Shown here piece by piece: positions 53,420 through 62,857 of a DNA stretch of 62,857 nucleotides (the first letter of the stretch is position 1; each line of letters opens with the position of its first letter). A program made the translations under genes and the position numbers. The notes below the pieces were generated by a model that ran no database searches, had not been told where the DNA came from, and was given only the letters and a program-made list of their open reading frames with translations. Source of the DNA: Bacteroidales bacterium (GTDB lineage Bacteria > Bacteroidota > Bacteroidia > Bacteroidales > TTA-H9); contig JAQVCV010000019.1 of NCBI GenBank assembly GCA_028689615.1, positions 1 through 62,857 of the forward strand, given 5' to 3'.

Positions 53420-53779
53420 ATGCCCGCTCCAAACTTTAACTCGCTGATAATGTTTATGGTGGTTGCTGTTGCACTCAGTTGCACCTCCACCGGTAAACGT
53501 TTTTCTGACACCTCTCAAGAAAAATCTGACTCGGTTGTCCAAACCGTTTACGAGTCTCAGATTCTTGATCTGGGAGTTGGCTGGGGATACCAGATTACAC
53601 AAAATCATAAAGTTATCATTCATCAACCCACCATTCCTGCTGTATCGGGCAACAATCTCTTTGTTTCGGAGGAGCAGGCCATGGCTGTGGCCACACTGGT
53701 AATCAACAAACTGAACAAAGGGCACATGCCACCGTCGGTGACAAGGCATGAGCTCGACAGTCTTAGAATAACCTATTGA
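53420..53779 (+). CDS. DUF4907-like lipoprotein
   Basis: A 119-residue lipoprotein (signal MPAPNFNSLIMFMVVAVALSC). The mature part has GWGYQITQNHKVIIHQPTIP, NNLFVSEEQAMAVATLVINKL and PPSVTRHELDSL, a pattern I associate with the Bacteroidota DUF4907 family. A start eleven codons earlier (53387) is possible but adds residues before the signal peptide. It lies 25 nt ahead of the giant surface protein gene and probably shares its transcript; perhaps it aids its export or anchoring. Confidence 0.7.
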   Translation: MPAPNFNSLIMFMVVAVALSCTSTGKRFSDTSQEKSDSVVQTVYESQILDLGVGWGYQITQNHKVIIHQPTIPAVSGNNLFVSEEQAMAVATLVINKLNKGHMPPSVTRHELDSLRITY

Positions 53780-53804
53780 TCTACATATACATTCTCGGGG
53801 AAAA

Positions 53805-56800
53805 ATGAAAAAACTGAATCACTACTTCCTGTTTCTGCTGGTTTTGTGTATCAGCACCGTTCAAGCTCAGGACACCTGGCTGCGAAAAGCCGATCTGACC
53901 GGTAACGCCCGCAAAGGGGCCACCGGTTTCGCCATTGGCGGTCTGGGCTACATAGCCGGAGGCTACGACGGGGCATATTACAACGATTTGTGGGAATACG
54001 ACACTGCCTCCAACGTGTGGACACAAAAAGCCGACCTACCTGCTGCTCCCCGCATGGGTGCCGTGGCATTTGCCAACAGCAGCACCGCCTGGCTTGGAAC
54101 TGGTTACGATGGCACCTACATGAACGATATGTGGCGCTACGATCAGGCCACCAACACCTGGACCCAGGTGGCCAACTTCAGCGGCGGAGCCCGTCAGGGA
54201 GCCGTCAGTTTCACCATCGGAACAACCTTCTACGCCGGAACAGGCTACAACGGGAATTTCCTCAGCGACTTCTACTCCTACGACCCCATAACCGACACCT
54301 GGACCACCCTCACTGCCTTCCCCGGCGGAGGACGAATCCACGCCGCTGCCTTCAGCAATGCTACTACAGGCTACATCGGACTGGGATTTGGAGCAGGTTA
54401 CCTGAACGACCTCTGGGCCTTCAACCCCGCCCTTACCACCTGGACCCGAAAAACCGACTTCCCCTCCACAGCCCGTGGCCTCGGTGCCAGTTTCAGCATT
54501 GCAGGCAAAGGCATCGTGGCTGTTGGCGACGACGGCATCAACCTGCTGACAGAGACCTGGGAGTACAACCCCCAGAGCGACGCCTGGTCGCAATTGAGCA
54601 GCATCCACGCTGTTGGCCGCGAACTACCCGCCTTCTTTTCCATTGGCAACCAGGCCTACATCATGGGAGGTTCCGATAACGGTGCAACCTATTACCGCGA
54701 TTTCTGGCAATGGAACCCCGATTATTGCGATCTGACTGCCGTGGCTTCGGTGCAGCATGTAGCCTGCACAGGCGATGCTTCCGGAGCTATTGATCTAACC
54801 ATCACCGGCATCCACAACCCCTTCACCGTGAATTGGAGCTCGGGCGACAACACCGAAGACCTCAGCAACCTGACGGCAGGTAACTACCGATACACCATAA
54901 CCGACACCGTGAACTGCACCCTCACCGGAGTGCTCAGGGTTGACGATGGACTTCCGATCCATTTCGGACGCGACACCTCCTACTGGAGCACTACCCGAAA
55001 AGCCGGCGGAGCAGCCGACGACAAAGCCTTCAGCATCGTGACCGACCCGTCTGACGGATCGGTTACTGTGACAGGAACCTTCAAGAGTTCGGCCACCTTC
55101 AACAGCACCACCCTCAACAGCCACGGCGGCACCGACATCTTTATTGCCCGCTACAATGCCGGCGGGGTGCTGCAATGGGTCAGACAAATTGGCGGAACCA
55201 TCGACGACGAGCCTGCTGCCGTAGCCACCGACAGTGCGGGCAACCTTTTCGTTACCGGACGGTTTGGCGATTTGGCCTTCTTCGGAAGCCAGCAAATCAA
55301 CGGGCAAGGCGAATACGATATCTTTTTGGCACGCTACACCAAAACAGGGAATCTGGTATGGGTAAGAACTGCAGGAGGAACCCTTACCGATCAGCCGCGC
55401 GCTCTGTTTACCGATCGATCGGGCAACTGCTACCTCACAGGATCGTTTCAGGGCTTTGCCAACTTCCAGGGCACCAACCTGATGAGTCTTGGCGGAAACG
55501 ACATCTTCACCGCAAAATTCAACAACGCCGGCGTGATGCAATGGGTAAGCCAGGCCGGATCGGTCACCACCGAGACAGGAACCGGCATTGGAGCCGACCT
55601 TAGCGGCAACGTGCTGGTAACAGGAAACTTTCAGAACACCCTCACCGTTGGTGCAACTACACTAACCAGTGCAGGAGCCACCGATGTGCTTCTCATAAAA
55701 TACGACCGCTACGGATCGCCCCTTTGGGCTGTCAACACCGGCGGTACCCAGGCAGATCAAAGCAAAGCCCTTTTTGTGAACAGCCAGGGGCAAGCTATTG
55801 TGGCAGGAACCTTCATTGGTACAGCCCAATTCGGAACAAGCACTCTGACCAGCGCCGGAGCCGGCGACGTGTTCACCGCAGCCTTCAACACCGACGGCTC
55901 GCTGGCATGGGCCAACCGCGCCGGAGGCTCGGGCGATGATGCCGCGCTCGCGCTGACCCCATGGAAAAACGGCGATTGCATGGTTGCCGGCCGCTTCAGT
56001 GGCACCGCCACTTTCGGCACGAAAACCTTCACGGCGGCAGGTGGCTCAGACCTGTTCATGAGCAAAGTGGACGCCCTTGGACAATTCAGATTCACTGTTG
56101 TGAATGGCGGACAGGGCAACGATGAAGCCACCACCGTGAACACGGATGCAAACGGAAAAGTGTTTGCTGCCGGTAGTTTCAACCAGAACATCACCTTTGG
56201 CACCAACATCCTTTTGAGTTCAGGAGGTTCTGATGCATTCTTCACCTCCTTTGTTTTCGATGCCCTGTATGTGGCACCGGAAGTGACCCACGTGAACTGC
56301 CCGGGTGGTGCCGATGGTGCCATCAGCTACGAAGTGGCAGGCGGCCGACCACCCTACACCTTCCTCTGGGACAACGGCCTCTCGGCTCAAAACATCAGCG
56401 GCCTCCCCACGGGCTCATACCAGCTCACCATTACCGATGCCAACAATTGCAGCTTCGACACCACCTTCACCATCACCTCGCTTTACCTCCCTCCCACTCC
56501 CCCCACTTCGGCAACCGTTGACCGCCAGGGATTCTGTGCCAACGACCCCGGGAATATTGTGCTAACCGCCATAGGAGGAACCCAAGGAGAAGTTTTCTGG
56601 TACGAAGATGACTGCGGAACCACCCCACTGGGCCCCGGAGTTACCCTGAGTCTGGCATCGCCCGATACCACTACCACCTACTACGCTCGTCGCGAAAACG
56701 CCTGCGGCATTACCACTTGTGTACCGGTGACTGTTGAGGTGAAAAACCTCCCCCAAACCCCCGACCTGGTATCAGCCAGCAGCACAGATGTATGTGCCGA

Positions 56801-59800
56801 AAACGAAGCCGTTATTCTGACTGCCACAGGTGGCAGCGGCGACATCCTCCGCTGGTACAGCGGATCGTGCGGCGGAACCCCCATAGGCGAAGGAAACAAC
56901 TACAACGTTCCCTTCCTGACAACCAACACCACGTTCTACGGACGCTACGAAAGCCCCTTTTGCGGCGTTTCCGACTGCAAAGAAGTTGCTATCACCGTGC
57001 GCCCCCAGCCTGAGAAAGTCACCTCGGTAACCGCCTCGAAAACTGAGATATGCTTCAACGAACAGGGAATCCTACACCTTACAGCCACCGGAGGTTCCGG
57101 GTCGCAATTGGTGTGGACTTCGGGCTCGTGTGGCGGCACTGTATTAGGAACCATCAATCCGCTTCCCATTAATCCGCCTGCCGACACCACCACTTACTTT
57201 GTTTACTGGCAAAACTCATGCGATGCCAGCGAGTGCGACAGTGTGACCATCAACGTGAAACCTGCCCCCATGGCTCCCGATACAGTTATTGCCAGTGAGA
57301 CCGTTTTCTGTCAGGGATCGGTGGCACAGCTCACCCTCACCGCTATTGGCGGGAGTGGCGACGTGGTGAAATGGTATCAGGGTTACTGCGAAGGAACTTA
57401 CCTCGACCAGGGAACCTCCATCACCCTTCCTGCTCCCCAAACCACCACTACCTACTACGCGCAATGGGAAAACAGTTGCGATGCCTCCATTTGCAAATAC
57501 GTGACCGTGACTGTGAACAACAACCCCACCGTGACCCTCACCCCGCTTGACCCCTGGTACTGCGAAAGCAACAACACCGCCATCAGCATACAAGGATCGC
57601 CCTCGGCAGGAAGCGGCTCGTATATGCCTACACCGGGGCTAATCCCCGGCCCCAATGGAACTGCAACTTTCACCCCGTCGGCAGCAGGTGTGGGTTCATA
57701 CACCATCACTTACAGCTACACCGACGGCAACGGGTGTAGCGGAAGCGCATCAATCAACACCGAGGTGAAACCCCTCCCTGTGGTATGGTTCAACGGTTTG
57801 GCATCAGAATACTGCCTCAACGACCCTGCCGCACCTCTATCTGGCAACCTACAACCTTTAGGCGAGTTTACCCCGGTTGCCGGACTATCCAACATCACCA
57901 ACGGCACAGCCACTTTTACTCCCATTCTGGCCGGAGCAGGAACCCATACGATAACCTACAGCTACACCGATAATTTTGGTTGTCAGAACGATTCCAGCGA
58001 AACGGTGGTGGTGCATCCCCTGCCGGTGGTTACTTTCAGCGGACTTCCAACCACAGCCTGCGTCAACGACGATCCTTACACACTGCTGGGACAACCAGCC
58101 ACCAATGGTTACTTCGCAGGGCTGGGAGTATTCCCGGGAGTGCCTGGTCAGGCCTTCTTCGACCCCAGTGTTGCCGGTGTGGGAGGCCCCTACAGCGTGG
58201 CCTACATTCACACCGACGCCAATGGCTGCCAGAATGCCGCCACAGCTCTGGTTACTGTCAACGGATTGCCCGAGGTGGGCTTCTCGGGACTGGATGAAAG
58301 CTATTGTGCCGATGTTGAGGAGGTATGGCTTATTGGTGATCAGGCTCCCAACGGTGTTTTTTCGGGCAACGTGGAACCGAACACCAACGGCACAGCGGTG
58401 TTTAAACCCAAAACCGTTGGCCCTGGCACCTACGACATCACCTACACCGTTACCGAAGCAGGCTGTTCCGACAGCGTGACCCAAACCACCACCGTGCTGC
58501 CACTTCCCGTGATCAGCACACTCAACCTCGAATCGGCATACTGCCGCAACGACGAGCCTGTGGAGATAGAAGGGAGCGAGAAACCATTCGGACATTTTTA
58601 CGGCCCGGGCATCACTCCCCACCCCGATGGTACTGCCACCTTCGATCCGTCGGAACCCAATGGAACCGGTCCCCATCTGATCATCTACGAATATGAAAAC
58701 CTCGAAGGCTGTACCAACCGCGACACCACAGAGGTGACCATCAACGAACTTACTCCGGTGAGCTTCACCGGGTTAGGCCCCTTCATTTGCGTAAACGAAA
58801 CGGCGCAGCTTACCGGCAGTGAAGCTCCCGCAGGGACATTCTCAGGCAATCCAGGCGTTTCGAGTCCGGGCAATGGCACCGGCGAATTCGACGCCTCGGT
58901 GGTTGGTGTGGGCGTTTGGGATGTGATTTACACCTTTACCGACGCCAACCAATGCGAAAGCGCCGATACCATGAGCGTGATTGTGCAACCCATACCAGTA
59001 CCCACCATCACCGACTATCAGGCCACATACTGCCTCGATGCTCCTAACGATACCCTTCACGGCAGCGGATTCCCCTTTGGTGGCTTTGAACCTTTAAACA
59101 CCAGTTGGCTCGATGACCTGGGGATAGGTCTGGCCGTATTTAAACCTGGAGAAGCCGGTGTGGGGACTCACGACATCACCTACACCTACAGCGATATCTA
59201 TGGCTGCACAGCCGACACCACTTATACCGTTGAAGTGGTAGCCCCGCCAGTTGTAACCATCAGCGGCCTCGACCCTGAATACTGTGCCGACAACGACCCC
59301 GTGACCATCACGGGCTCGCCGTCAACACCTGGTAACGGAGTATTCACAGGAACCGGCTTCCTTGACAACGGAGACGGGACAGCCGATTTCGATCCCGCTG
59401 CCATCGGCCCGGGAGGCCCCTACATCGTTACCTATACCTACACCGACGAGAACGGTTGCTCCAATTTCACCCGCGATACAACCCTGGTGAACCCCCTTCC
59501 CACCGCGCCAACCAACCTCTTCACCAACCACAACCTCTATTGCTCGGGACAATACACCGAGATTCAGGTATCGGCACCCATCACCACCAGCGACTCGGTG
59601 AGATGGTACACCGGAGGATGCAATGGCACCTACTTGGGAAGCACCACCCTGAACAACACCCTCACCCTCGCTGCCCCAACCGACAGCACCTGGCTCTACG
59701 CCAATGCCGTGAACGGTTGCAGTGAGACCGAATGCGATTCACTCCTTATCGAAGTGATTCCTCTGCCTGTTGCCCCCGATTCTGTTTTTTCCGATACTAC

Positions 59801-62800
59801 CGGCTATTGCTATGGCACCATCCAAAGCATTACCCTCACGGCAACAGGTGGTTTTGGCGATGTGCTGAGCTGGCATGTAGGTAGCTGCGACGGCGTGCAA
59901 TTAGGCACCACCAACGAAATAACCATTGGATCGCCCATGGATACCACCTGGTATTTCGCCAAGTGGTCGAGCAATTGCGGCGTTAGCCTGTGCGACTCGG
60001 TGCGGGTGGATGTAATCCCCCTCCCCGTGACCCCCGATTCCCTAACCGTTGACACCAACAACTACTGCATAGGAACTGTGAACCAAATTGTTCTGACCGC
60101 CTTTGGTGGCCTGGGCGACACCGTTCAGTGGTACACCAAATCGTGTGGCGACAGTCTGGTAGGCACCGATAACCCGCTTACCCTCACAGCCCCCGATACC
60201 AACGAAACCTATTATGCCCGTTATAAAAACCAGTGCATGGTATCGTATTGCACCTCTATTGAAGTGATTGTACGACAAAATCCTGAAACACCCGATTCGC
60301 TGTATGCTGATCAAAACGATTTTTGCAGCGGCGAGTTTGGAGTAATCAACCTCTTTGCATCGGGAGGTTACGGCAACCAGGTGAGGTGGTTCGAGGGATC
60401 GTGCACGGGCACCGAACTTGGAACAGGAAACCCGCTGCTAATAACAGCCCCTACCGATACCACCACCTATTTTGCCCGATGGGAAACCACCTGTGGCGAA
60501 TCGGAATGTGCCGAGTTCGACGTGAACGTGAAGCCCCTTCCGGCACCTTTGAGTGCAGTAAGCATCAGTCCCGGAGTGGTATGCCCCGATCAGGTGGTTG
60601 ACATCACCCTTTCGGCTACAGGCACGTTGAACCAGGGCGACACTGTGTATTGGTATGCCAACGAACCAACTGGCGATCTGGTTGGAACAGGAACCTCGCT
60701 GGTAATCCCCAATCCAGGCATTACCACCATCTATTTTGCCGTAAACAGGAACAGTTGTGGCGAATCGAACTGGCTCACCGACACCCTGGTAGTGGATGCC
60801 CCGCTGCCACCTTCGGCCATGATACCCGACACCAACTACCTTTGCAAAGGATTCAGCACCACCATCAACATCCAGGCAGAAGGGGGCAATGGAACCACCC
60901 TCACCTGGTATGGCGAGTCGTGCGGAGGAACCGTGTTGGGAACAGGAACCCAATTGGCCGTTGCAGCCCCCGACACCACCACCTGGTATTATGCAACCTA
61001 TACCAACAGTTGTGGTGAATCGGACTGCGACTCAGTGCCTATTCACATCATCCCCAATGCCATAGCCCCCGACACCCTCTACCCCGACATCAACGACATC
61101 TGCATCGGTTCGGTTGATTTTGTAACCCTGACTGCTGTTGGCGGATACGGCGACACTGTTTCGCCTCACGGACAGAGCATCCGGTGGTTTCTTCGCGAAT
61201 GCGGAGGATTGGAAGTTGGCACAGGACCGGTGATCTCCATCCCGGCACCGGTAGTCACCACCAAGTATCTGGCACGTTGGGAAAACAGTTGCTCCATTTC
61301 AGAATGCAAAGAGGTGACCATCGTGGTAAACACCCCCGTGGCCCCCGACACTATACGAGTTGACACCAACAACTTCTGCCCTGGCGATGTAACAGTGATT
61401 AACCTCTACGGCACCGGAGGCAACGGAACCGCCACGAAGTGGGCCACCATTCAGGGAGCCGACACCGTGATTGTTGGCAGCGGGCAACATTTGGCCTTGG
61501 CAGCACCCATGGTTACCACCCGCTACTTCGTCAGAAAAGAGAACTACTGCGGCGTTTCGCCCTGGGCATGGATTGATGTGATCGTGAACCTGCCCGAATC
61601 GCCCGTTTTGATTGAAGCCACCGACGACACCATCTGCGCCCGATCGGGGATGGAAGTTGCCATGTGGACCCTAGGAGGATCAGGCGACACCCTGCTGTGG
61701 TGGAACGAATTTGATCCCACCCTCATCAAAGCTGATACTCTCAGGGTTTCGCCCGATGTAACCACCACTTATTACGCACTTTATGAAACAGTTTGCGGGC
61801 AGACCAGTCCGGTGTCGTTTACCCTTACAGTAATACCCAAACCGGTGGCCGTGATCAACAAATCGCTTGACTCGATATGCGAACTGCTCGATTTCCCAGT
61901 TTCCGTTGACACAGCTTCTGAATACGCCTCGACGCTTTGGACCACTACTGGGCGTGGCTGGTTCGACGATGCTACGGCCTTATCAACTGTTTACCACTAC
62001 GGAAATTACGACGTGGTGACCAGCGATACCGTAAGCCTAATCTTCACTGCAACGGGCAACTCTCCTTGCGCTGATGCTGCTGATACCATCACCCTCATCA
62101 TCAACCCGCAACCAGTGTTCACCCTCTTCCCCGATGCTCCGGCCATTTGCCGCGACTCGGCTGTGATGCTCACAACAGAAGGTGATCTGACTTATCAATA
62201 CAGATGGGAACCCGGTACAGGGCTTGATACCTTGCAGGGAGATACCGTGGTGGCCTCGCCCTTCACAACTACAGGTTATCAGGTGATTGCCACCACGTTG
62301 CAAGGCTGTTCCGACACCATTCAGTTTGAAGTGCTGGTTCGTCCAAGGCCATTCCTCAACCTTGGACAAGACCAATACCTGTTCACCTGCGAACCTGTGC
62401 AGCTCGATGCAGGCGGTGGCGATGGCTTCGACTATTACCTTTGGGATAACAACAGCCAGGCACGCGTGCGAACCATCAGCGAAACAGGAACTTACTGGGT
62501 GACCGTAGGCAACGAAGGATGTGAAGTAACCGATACCATCTACGTGCAACTGTGCGAAGGGATCATCAACGTACCCACAGCCTTCTCACCGAACAACGAC
62601 GGGGTTAACGAAATATTCCGACCGGTAAGCACCGATCCCACCATCGCTTTCAAAATGTATATTTACGACCGTCATGGGATGTTGATTTACCAAACTGACG
62701 ACCTTGAAAAAGGATGGGATGGCAAATTCAATGGAGAAAGCTGTCCTGCAGGAATTTATGTTTATTTCATAGTTTTCAGAGGGGAAGGTACAGTAGCACC

Positions 62801-62846
62801 TGGTCCTGAACAAACACTGTCAGGCCAACTTTTCTTAGCCAGATAA
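53805..62846 (+). CDS. Giant modular surface protein with type B (gliding-associated) C-terminal sorting domain
   Basis: A 3013-residue exported protein. Signal peptide 1-22; six Kelch-type repeats about 25-305 (GGYDGAYYNDLWEYD); SprB-type domain about 310-385; seven or eight SBBP propeller repeats about 398-815 (VATDSAGNLFVTGRF); second SprB-type domain 820-892; four Ig-like repeats of about 82 residues (895-1238, YCEGT...TTTTYYAQWENSC); eight different repeats of about 80 (1239-1895, ANGCQN class); nine more of the first type (1897-2680); three PKD-like domains; CHU_C domain from about 2921 (NVPTAFSPNNDGVNEIF ... GWDGKFNGESCPAGIYVYFI). The C-terminal domain directs type IX secretion. Likely an adhesin; binding partner unknown. 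Confidence 0.93.
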   Translation: MKKLNHYFLFLLVLCISTVQAQDTWLRKADLTGNARKGATGFAIGGLGYIAGGYDGAYYNDLWEYDTASNVWTQKADLPAAPRMGAVAFANSSTAWLGTGYDGTYMNDMWRYDQATNTWTQVANFSGGARQGAVSFTIGTTFYAGTGYNGNFLSDFYSYDPITDTWTTLTAFPGGGRIHAAAFSNATTGYIGLGFGAGYLNDLWAFNPALTTWTRKTDFPSTARGLGASFSIAGKGIVAVGDDGINLLTETWEYNPQSDAWSQLSSIHAVGRELPAFFSIGNQAYIMGGSDNGATYYRDFWQWNPDYCDLTAVASVQHVACTGDASGAIDLTITGIHNPFTVNWSSGDNTEDLSNLTAGNYRYTITDTVNCTLTGVLRVDDGLPIHFGRDTSYWSTTRKAGGAADDKAFSIVTDPSDGSVTVTGTFKSSATFNSTTLNSHGGTDIFIARYNAGGVLQWVRQIGGTIDDEPAAVATDSAGNLFVTGRFGDLAFFGSQQINGQGEYDIFLARYTKTGNLVWVRTAGGTLTDQPRALFTDRSGNCYLTGSFQGFANFQGTNLMSLGGNDIFTAKFNNAGVMQWVSQAGSVTTETGTGIGADLSGNVLVTGNFQNTLTVGATTLTSAGATDVLLIKYDRYGSPLWAVNTGGTQADQSKALFVNSQGQAIVAGTFIGTAQFGTSTLTSAGAGDVFTAAFNTDGSLAWANRAGGSGDDAALALTPWKNGDCMVAGRFSGTATFGTKTFTAAGGSDLFMSKVDALGQFRFTVVNGGQGNDEATTVNTDANGKVFAAGSFNQNITFGTNILLSSGGSDAFFTSFVFDALYVAPEVTHVNCPGGADGAISYEVAGGRPPYTFLWDNGLSAQNISGLPTGSYQLTITDANNCSFDTTFTITSLYLPPTPPTSATVDRQGFCANDPGNIVLTAIGGTQGEVFWYEDDCGTTPLGPGVTLSLASPDTTTTYYARRENACGITTCVPVTVEVKNLPQTPDLVSASSTDVCAENEAVILTATGGSGDILRWYSGSCGGTPIGEGNNYNVPFLTTNTTFYGRYESPFCGVSDCKEVAITVRPQPEKVTSVTASKTEICFNEQGILHLTATGGSGSQLVWTSGSCGGTVLGTINPLPINPPADTTTYFVYWQNSCDASECDSVTINVKPAPMAPDTVIASETVFCQGSVAQLTLTAIGGSGDVVKWYQGYCEGTYLDQGTSITLPAPQTTTTYYAQWENSCDASICKYVTVTVNNNPTVTLTPLDPWYCESNNTAISIQGSPSAGSGSYMPTPGLIPGPNGTATFTPSAAGVGSYTITYSYTDGNGCSGSASINTEVKPLPVVWFNGLASEYCLNDPAAPLSGNLQPLGEFTPVAGLSNITNGTATFTPILAGAGTHTITYSYTDNFGCQNDSSETVVVHPLPVVTFSGLPTTACVNDDPYTLLGQPATNGYFAGLGVFPGVPGQAFFDPSVAGVGGPYSVAYIHTDANGCQNAATALVTVNGLPEVGFSGLDESYCADVEEVWLIGDQAPNGVFSGNVEPNTNGTAVFKPKTVGPGTYDITYTVTEAGCSDSVTQTTTVLPLPVISTLNLESAYCRNDEPVEIEGSEKPFGHFYGPGITPHPDGTATFDPSEPNGTGPHLIIYEYENLEGCTNRDTTEVTINELTPVSFTGLGPFICVNETAQLTGSEAPAGTFSGNPGVSSPGNGTGEFDASVVGVGVWDVIYTFTDANQCESADTMSVIVQPIPVPTITDYQATYCLDAPNDTLHGSGFPFGGFEPLNTSWLDDLGIGLAVFKPGEAGVGTHDITYTYSDIYGCTADTTYTVEVVAPPVVTISGLDPEYCADNDPVTITGSPSTPGNGVFTGTGFLDNGDGTADFDPAAIGPGGPYIVTYTYTDENGCSNFTRDTTLVNPLPTAPTNLFTNHNLYCSGQYTEIQVSAPITTSDSVRWYTGGCNGTYLGSTTLNNTLTLAAPTDSTWLYANAVNGCSETECDSLLIEVIPLPVAPDSVFSDTTGYCYGTIQSITLTATGGFGDVLSWHVGSCDGVQLGTTNEITIGSPMDTTWYFAKWSSNCGVSLCDSVRVDVIPLPVTPDSLTVDTNNYCIGTVNQIVLTAFGGLGDTVQWYTKSCGDSLVGTDNPLTLTAPDTNETYYARYKNQCMVSYCTSIEVIVRQNPETPDSLYADQNDFCSGEFGVINLFASGGYGNQVRWFEGSCTGTELGTGNPLLITAPTDTTTYFARWETTCGESECAEFDVNVKPLPAPLSAVSISPGVVCPDQVVDITLSATGTLNQGDTVYWYANEPTGDLVGTGTSLVIPNPGITTIYFAVNRNSCGESNWLTDTLVVDAPLPPSAMIPDTNYLCKGFSTTINIQAEGGNGTTLTWYGESCGGTVLGTGTQLAVAAPDTTTWYYATYTNSCGESDCDSVPIHIIPNAIAPDTLYPDINDICIGSVDFVTLTAVGGYGDTVSPHGQSIRWFLRECGGLEVGTGPVISIPAPVVTTKYLARWENSCSISECKEVTIVVNTPVAPDTIRVDTNNFCPGDVTVINLYGTGGNGTATKWATIQGADTVIVGSGQHLALAAPMVTTRYFVRKENYCGVSPWAWIDVIVNLPESPVLIEATDDTICARSGMEVAMWTLGGSGDTLLWWNEFDPTLIKADTLRVSPDVTTTYYALYETVCGQTSPVSFTLTVIPKPVAVINKSLDSICELLDFPVSVDTASEYASTLWTTTGRGWFDDATALSTVYHYGNYDVVTSDTVSLIFTATGNSPCADAADTITLIINPQPVFTLFPDAPAICRDSAVMLTTEGDLTYQYRWEPGTGLDTLQGDTVVASPFTTTGYQVIATTLQGCSDTIQFEVLVRPRPFLNLGQDQYLFTCEPVQLDAGGGDGFDYYLWDNNSQARVRTISETGTYWVTVGNEGCEVTDTIYVQLCEGIINVPTAFSPNNDGVNEIFRPVSTDPTIAFKMYIYDRHGMLIYQTDDLEKGWDGKFNGESCPAGIYVYFIVFRGEGTVAPGPEQTLSGQLFLAR

Positions 62847-62857
62847 TGGAATCGAGG

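Overview
The window comes from a member of the Bacteroidota, probably an anaerobic or facultative Bacteroidales/Marinilabiliales-like organism. Several things point this way: a gldH gliding/type IX secretion gene, two SusC-style TonB-dependent receptors with carboxypeptidase-like N-terminal domains, Bacteroidota-only families (DUF4249, DUF4293, DUF2027-Smr, DUF4907), a type-B sdhCAB operon, a Rho factor with a long disordered insert, a giant surface protein with a gliding-associated (type B) C-terminal sorting domain, and repeated Bacteroidota promoters of the form TTG-N18..21-TAnnTTTG. All assignments come from reading motifs; no database search was run.

Layout. 1-8.7 kb (minus) is one long transcription unit: holB, a PSP1/RicT-like gene, gldH, penicillin-binding protein 1A, then a GT2 glycosyltransferase, a methyltransferase, an FrhB-like reductase and a flippase-like membrane protein. 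8.8-12.3 kb (plus) is a heavy-metal handling group: a small Cys/His-rich secreted protein, a TonB receptor broken by one frameshift, and two HMA-domain proteins. 12.3-15.8 kb (minus) is sdhCAB. 16-22 kb (plus) has two Xaa-Pro peptidases, a sulfide:quinone oxidoreductase-like flavoprotein followed by an unlisted 53-residue microprotein, a glutathione peroxidase and an alpha/beta hydrolase. 22-27.5 kb has a Gate-domain membrane protein, rho, DUF4293, a phosphoesterase and a tandem universal stress protein. 27.6-31.5 kb (minus) is an outer-membrane protein, TonB receptor and DUF4249 lipoprotein operon.

32.0-39.2 kb (plus) is the most interesting locus: ten tightly packed genes (DUF134 regulator, two NifX/ORP-like cluster-binding proteins, DUF5320, a DUF89 phosphatase-like protein, two ferredoxin-MinD ATPases, an Mrp ATPase, a radical SAM enzyme and a CoA-disulfide-reductase-like flavoprotein). 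The core resembles the Orp (orange protein, Mo-Cu cluster) operon of Desulfovibrio. The DUF89, radical SAM and flavoprotein genes look like an extension of that module.

39.2-44.5 kb is a repeat-rich island. It holds hexamer/heptamer composites, a 21/85-bp higher-order array and a threefold 276-bp repeat with built-in hairpins, which surround an AraC regulator, a VOC protein and an odd carboxypeptidase-like-domain protein. 44.9-46.5 kb is an AT-rich, probably acquired AlbA_2/GHKL gene. 46.7-50.3 kb holds a YbaK/PrdX deacylase, a znuACB metal ABC transporter behind a strong inverted repeat, and the RNase P RNA gene (rnpB, minus). 50.4-53.8 kb has a DUF2027-Smr protein, a pentapeptide-repeat protein, a YD-repeat-like protein and a DUF4907 lipoprotein. 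53.8-62.8 kb is a single 3013-residue modular surface protein.
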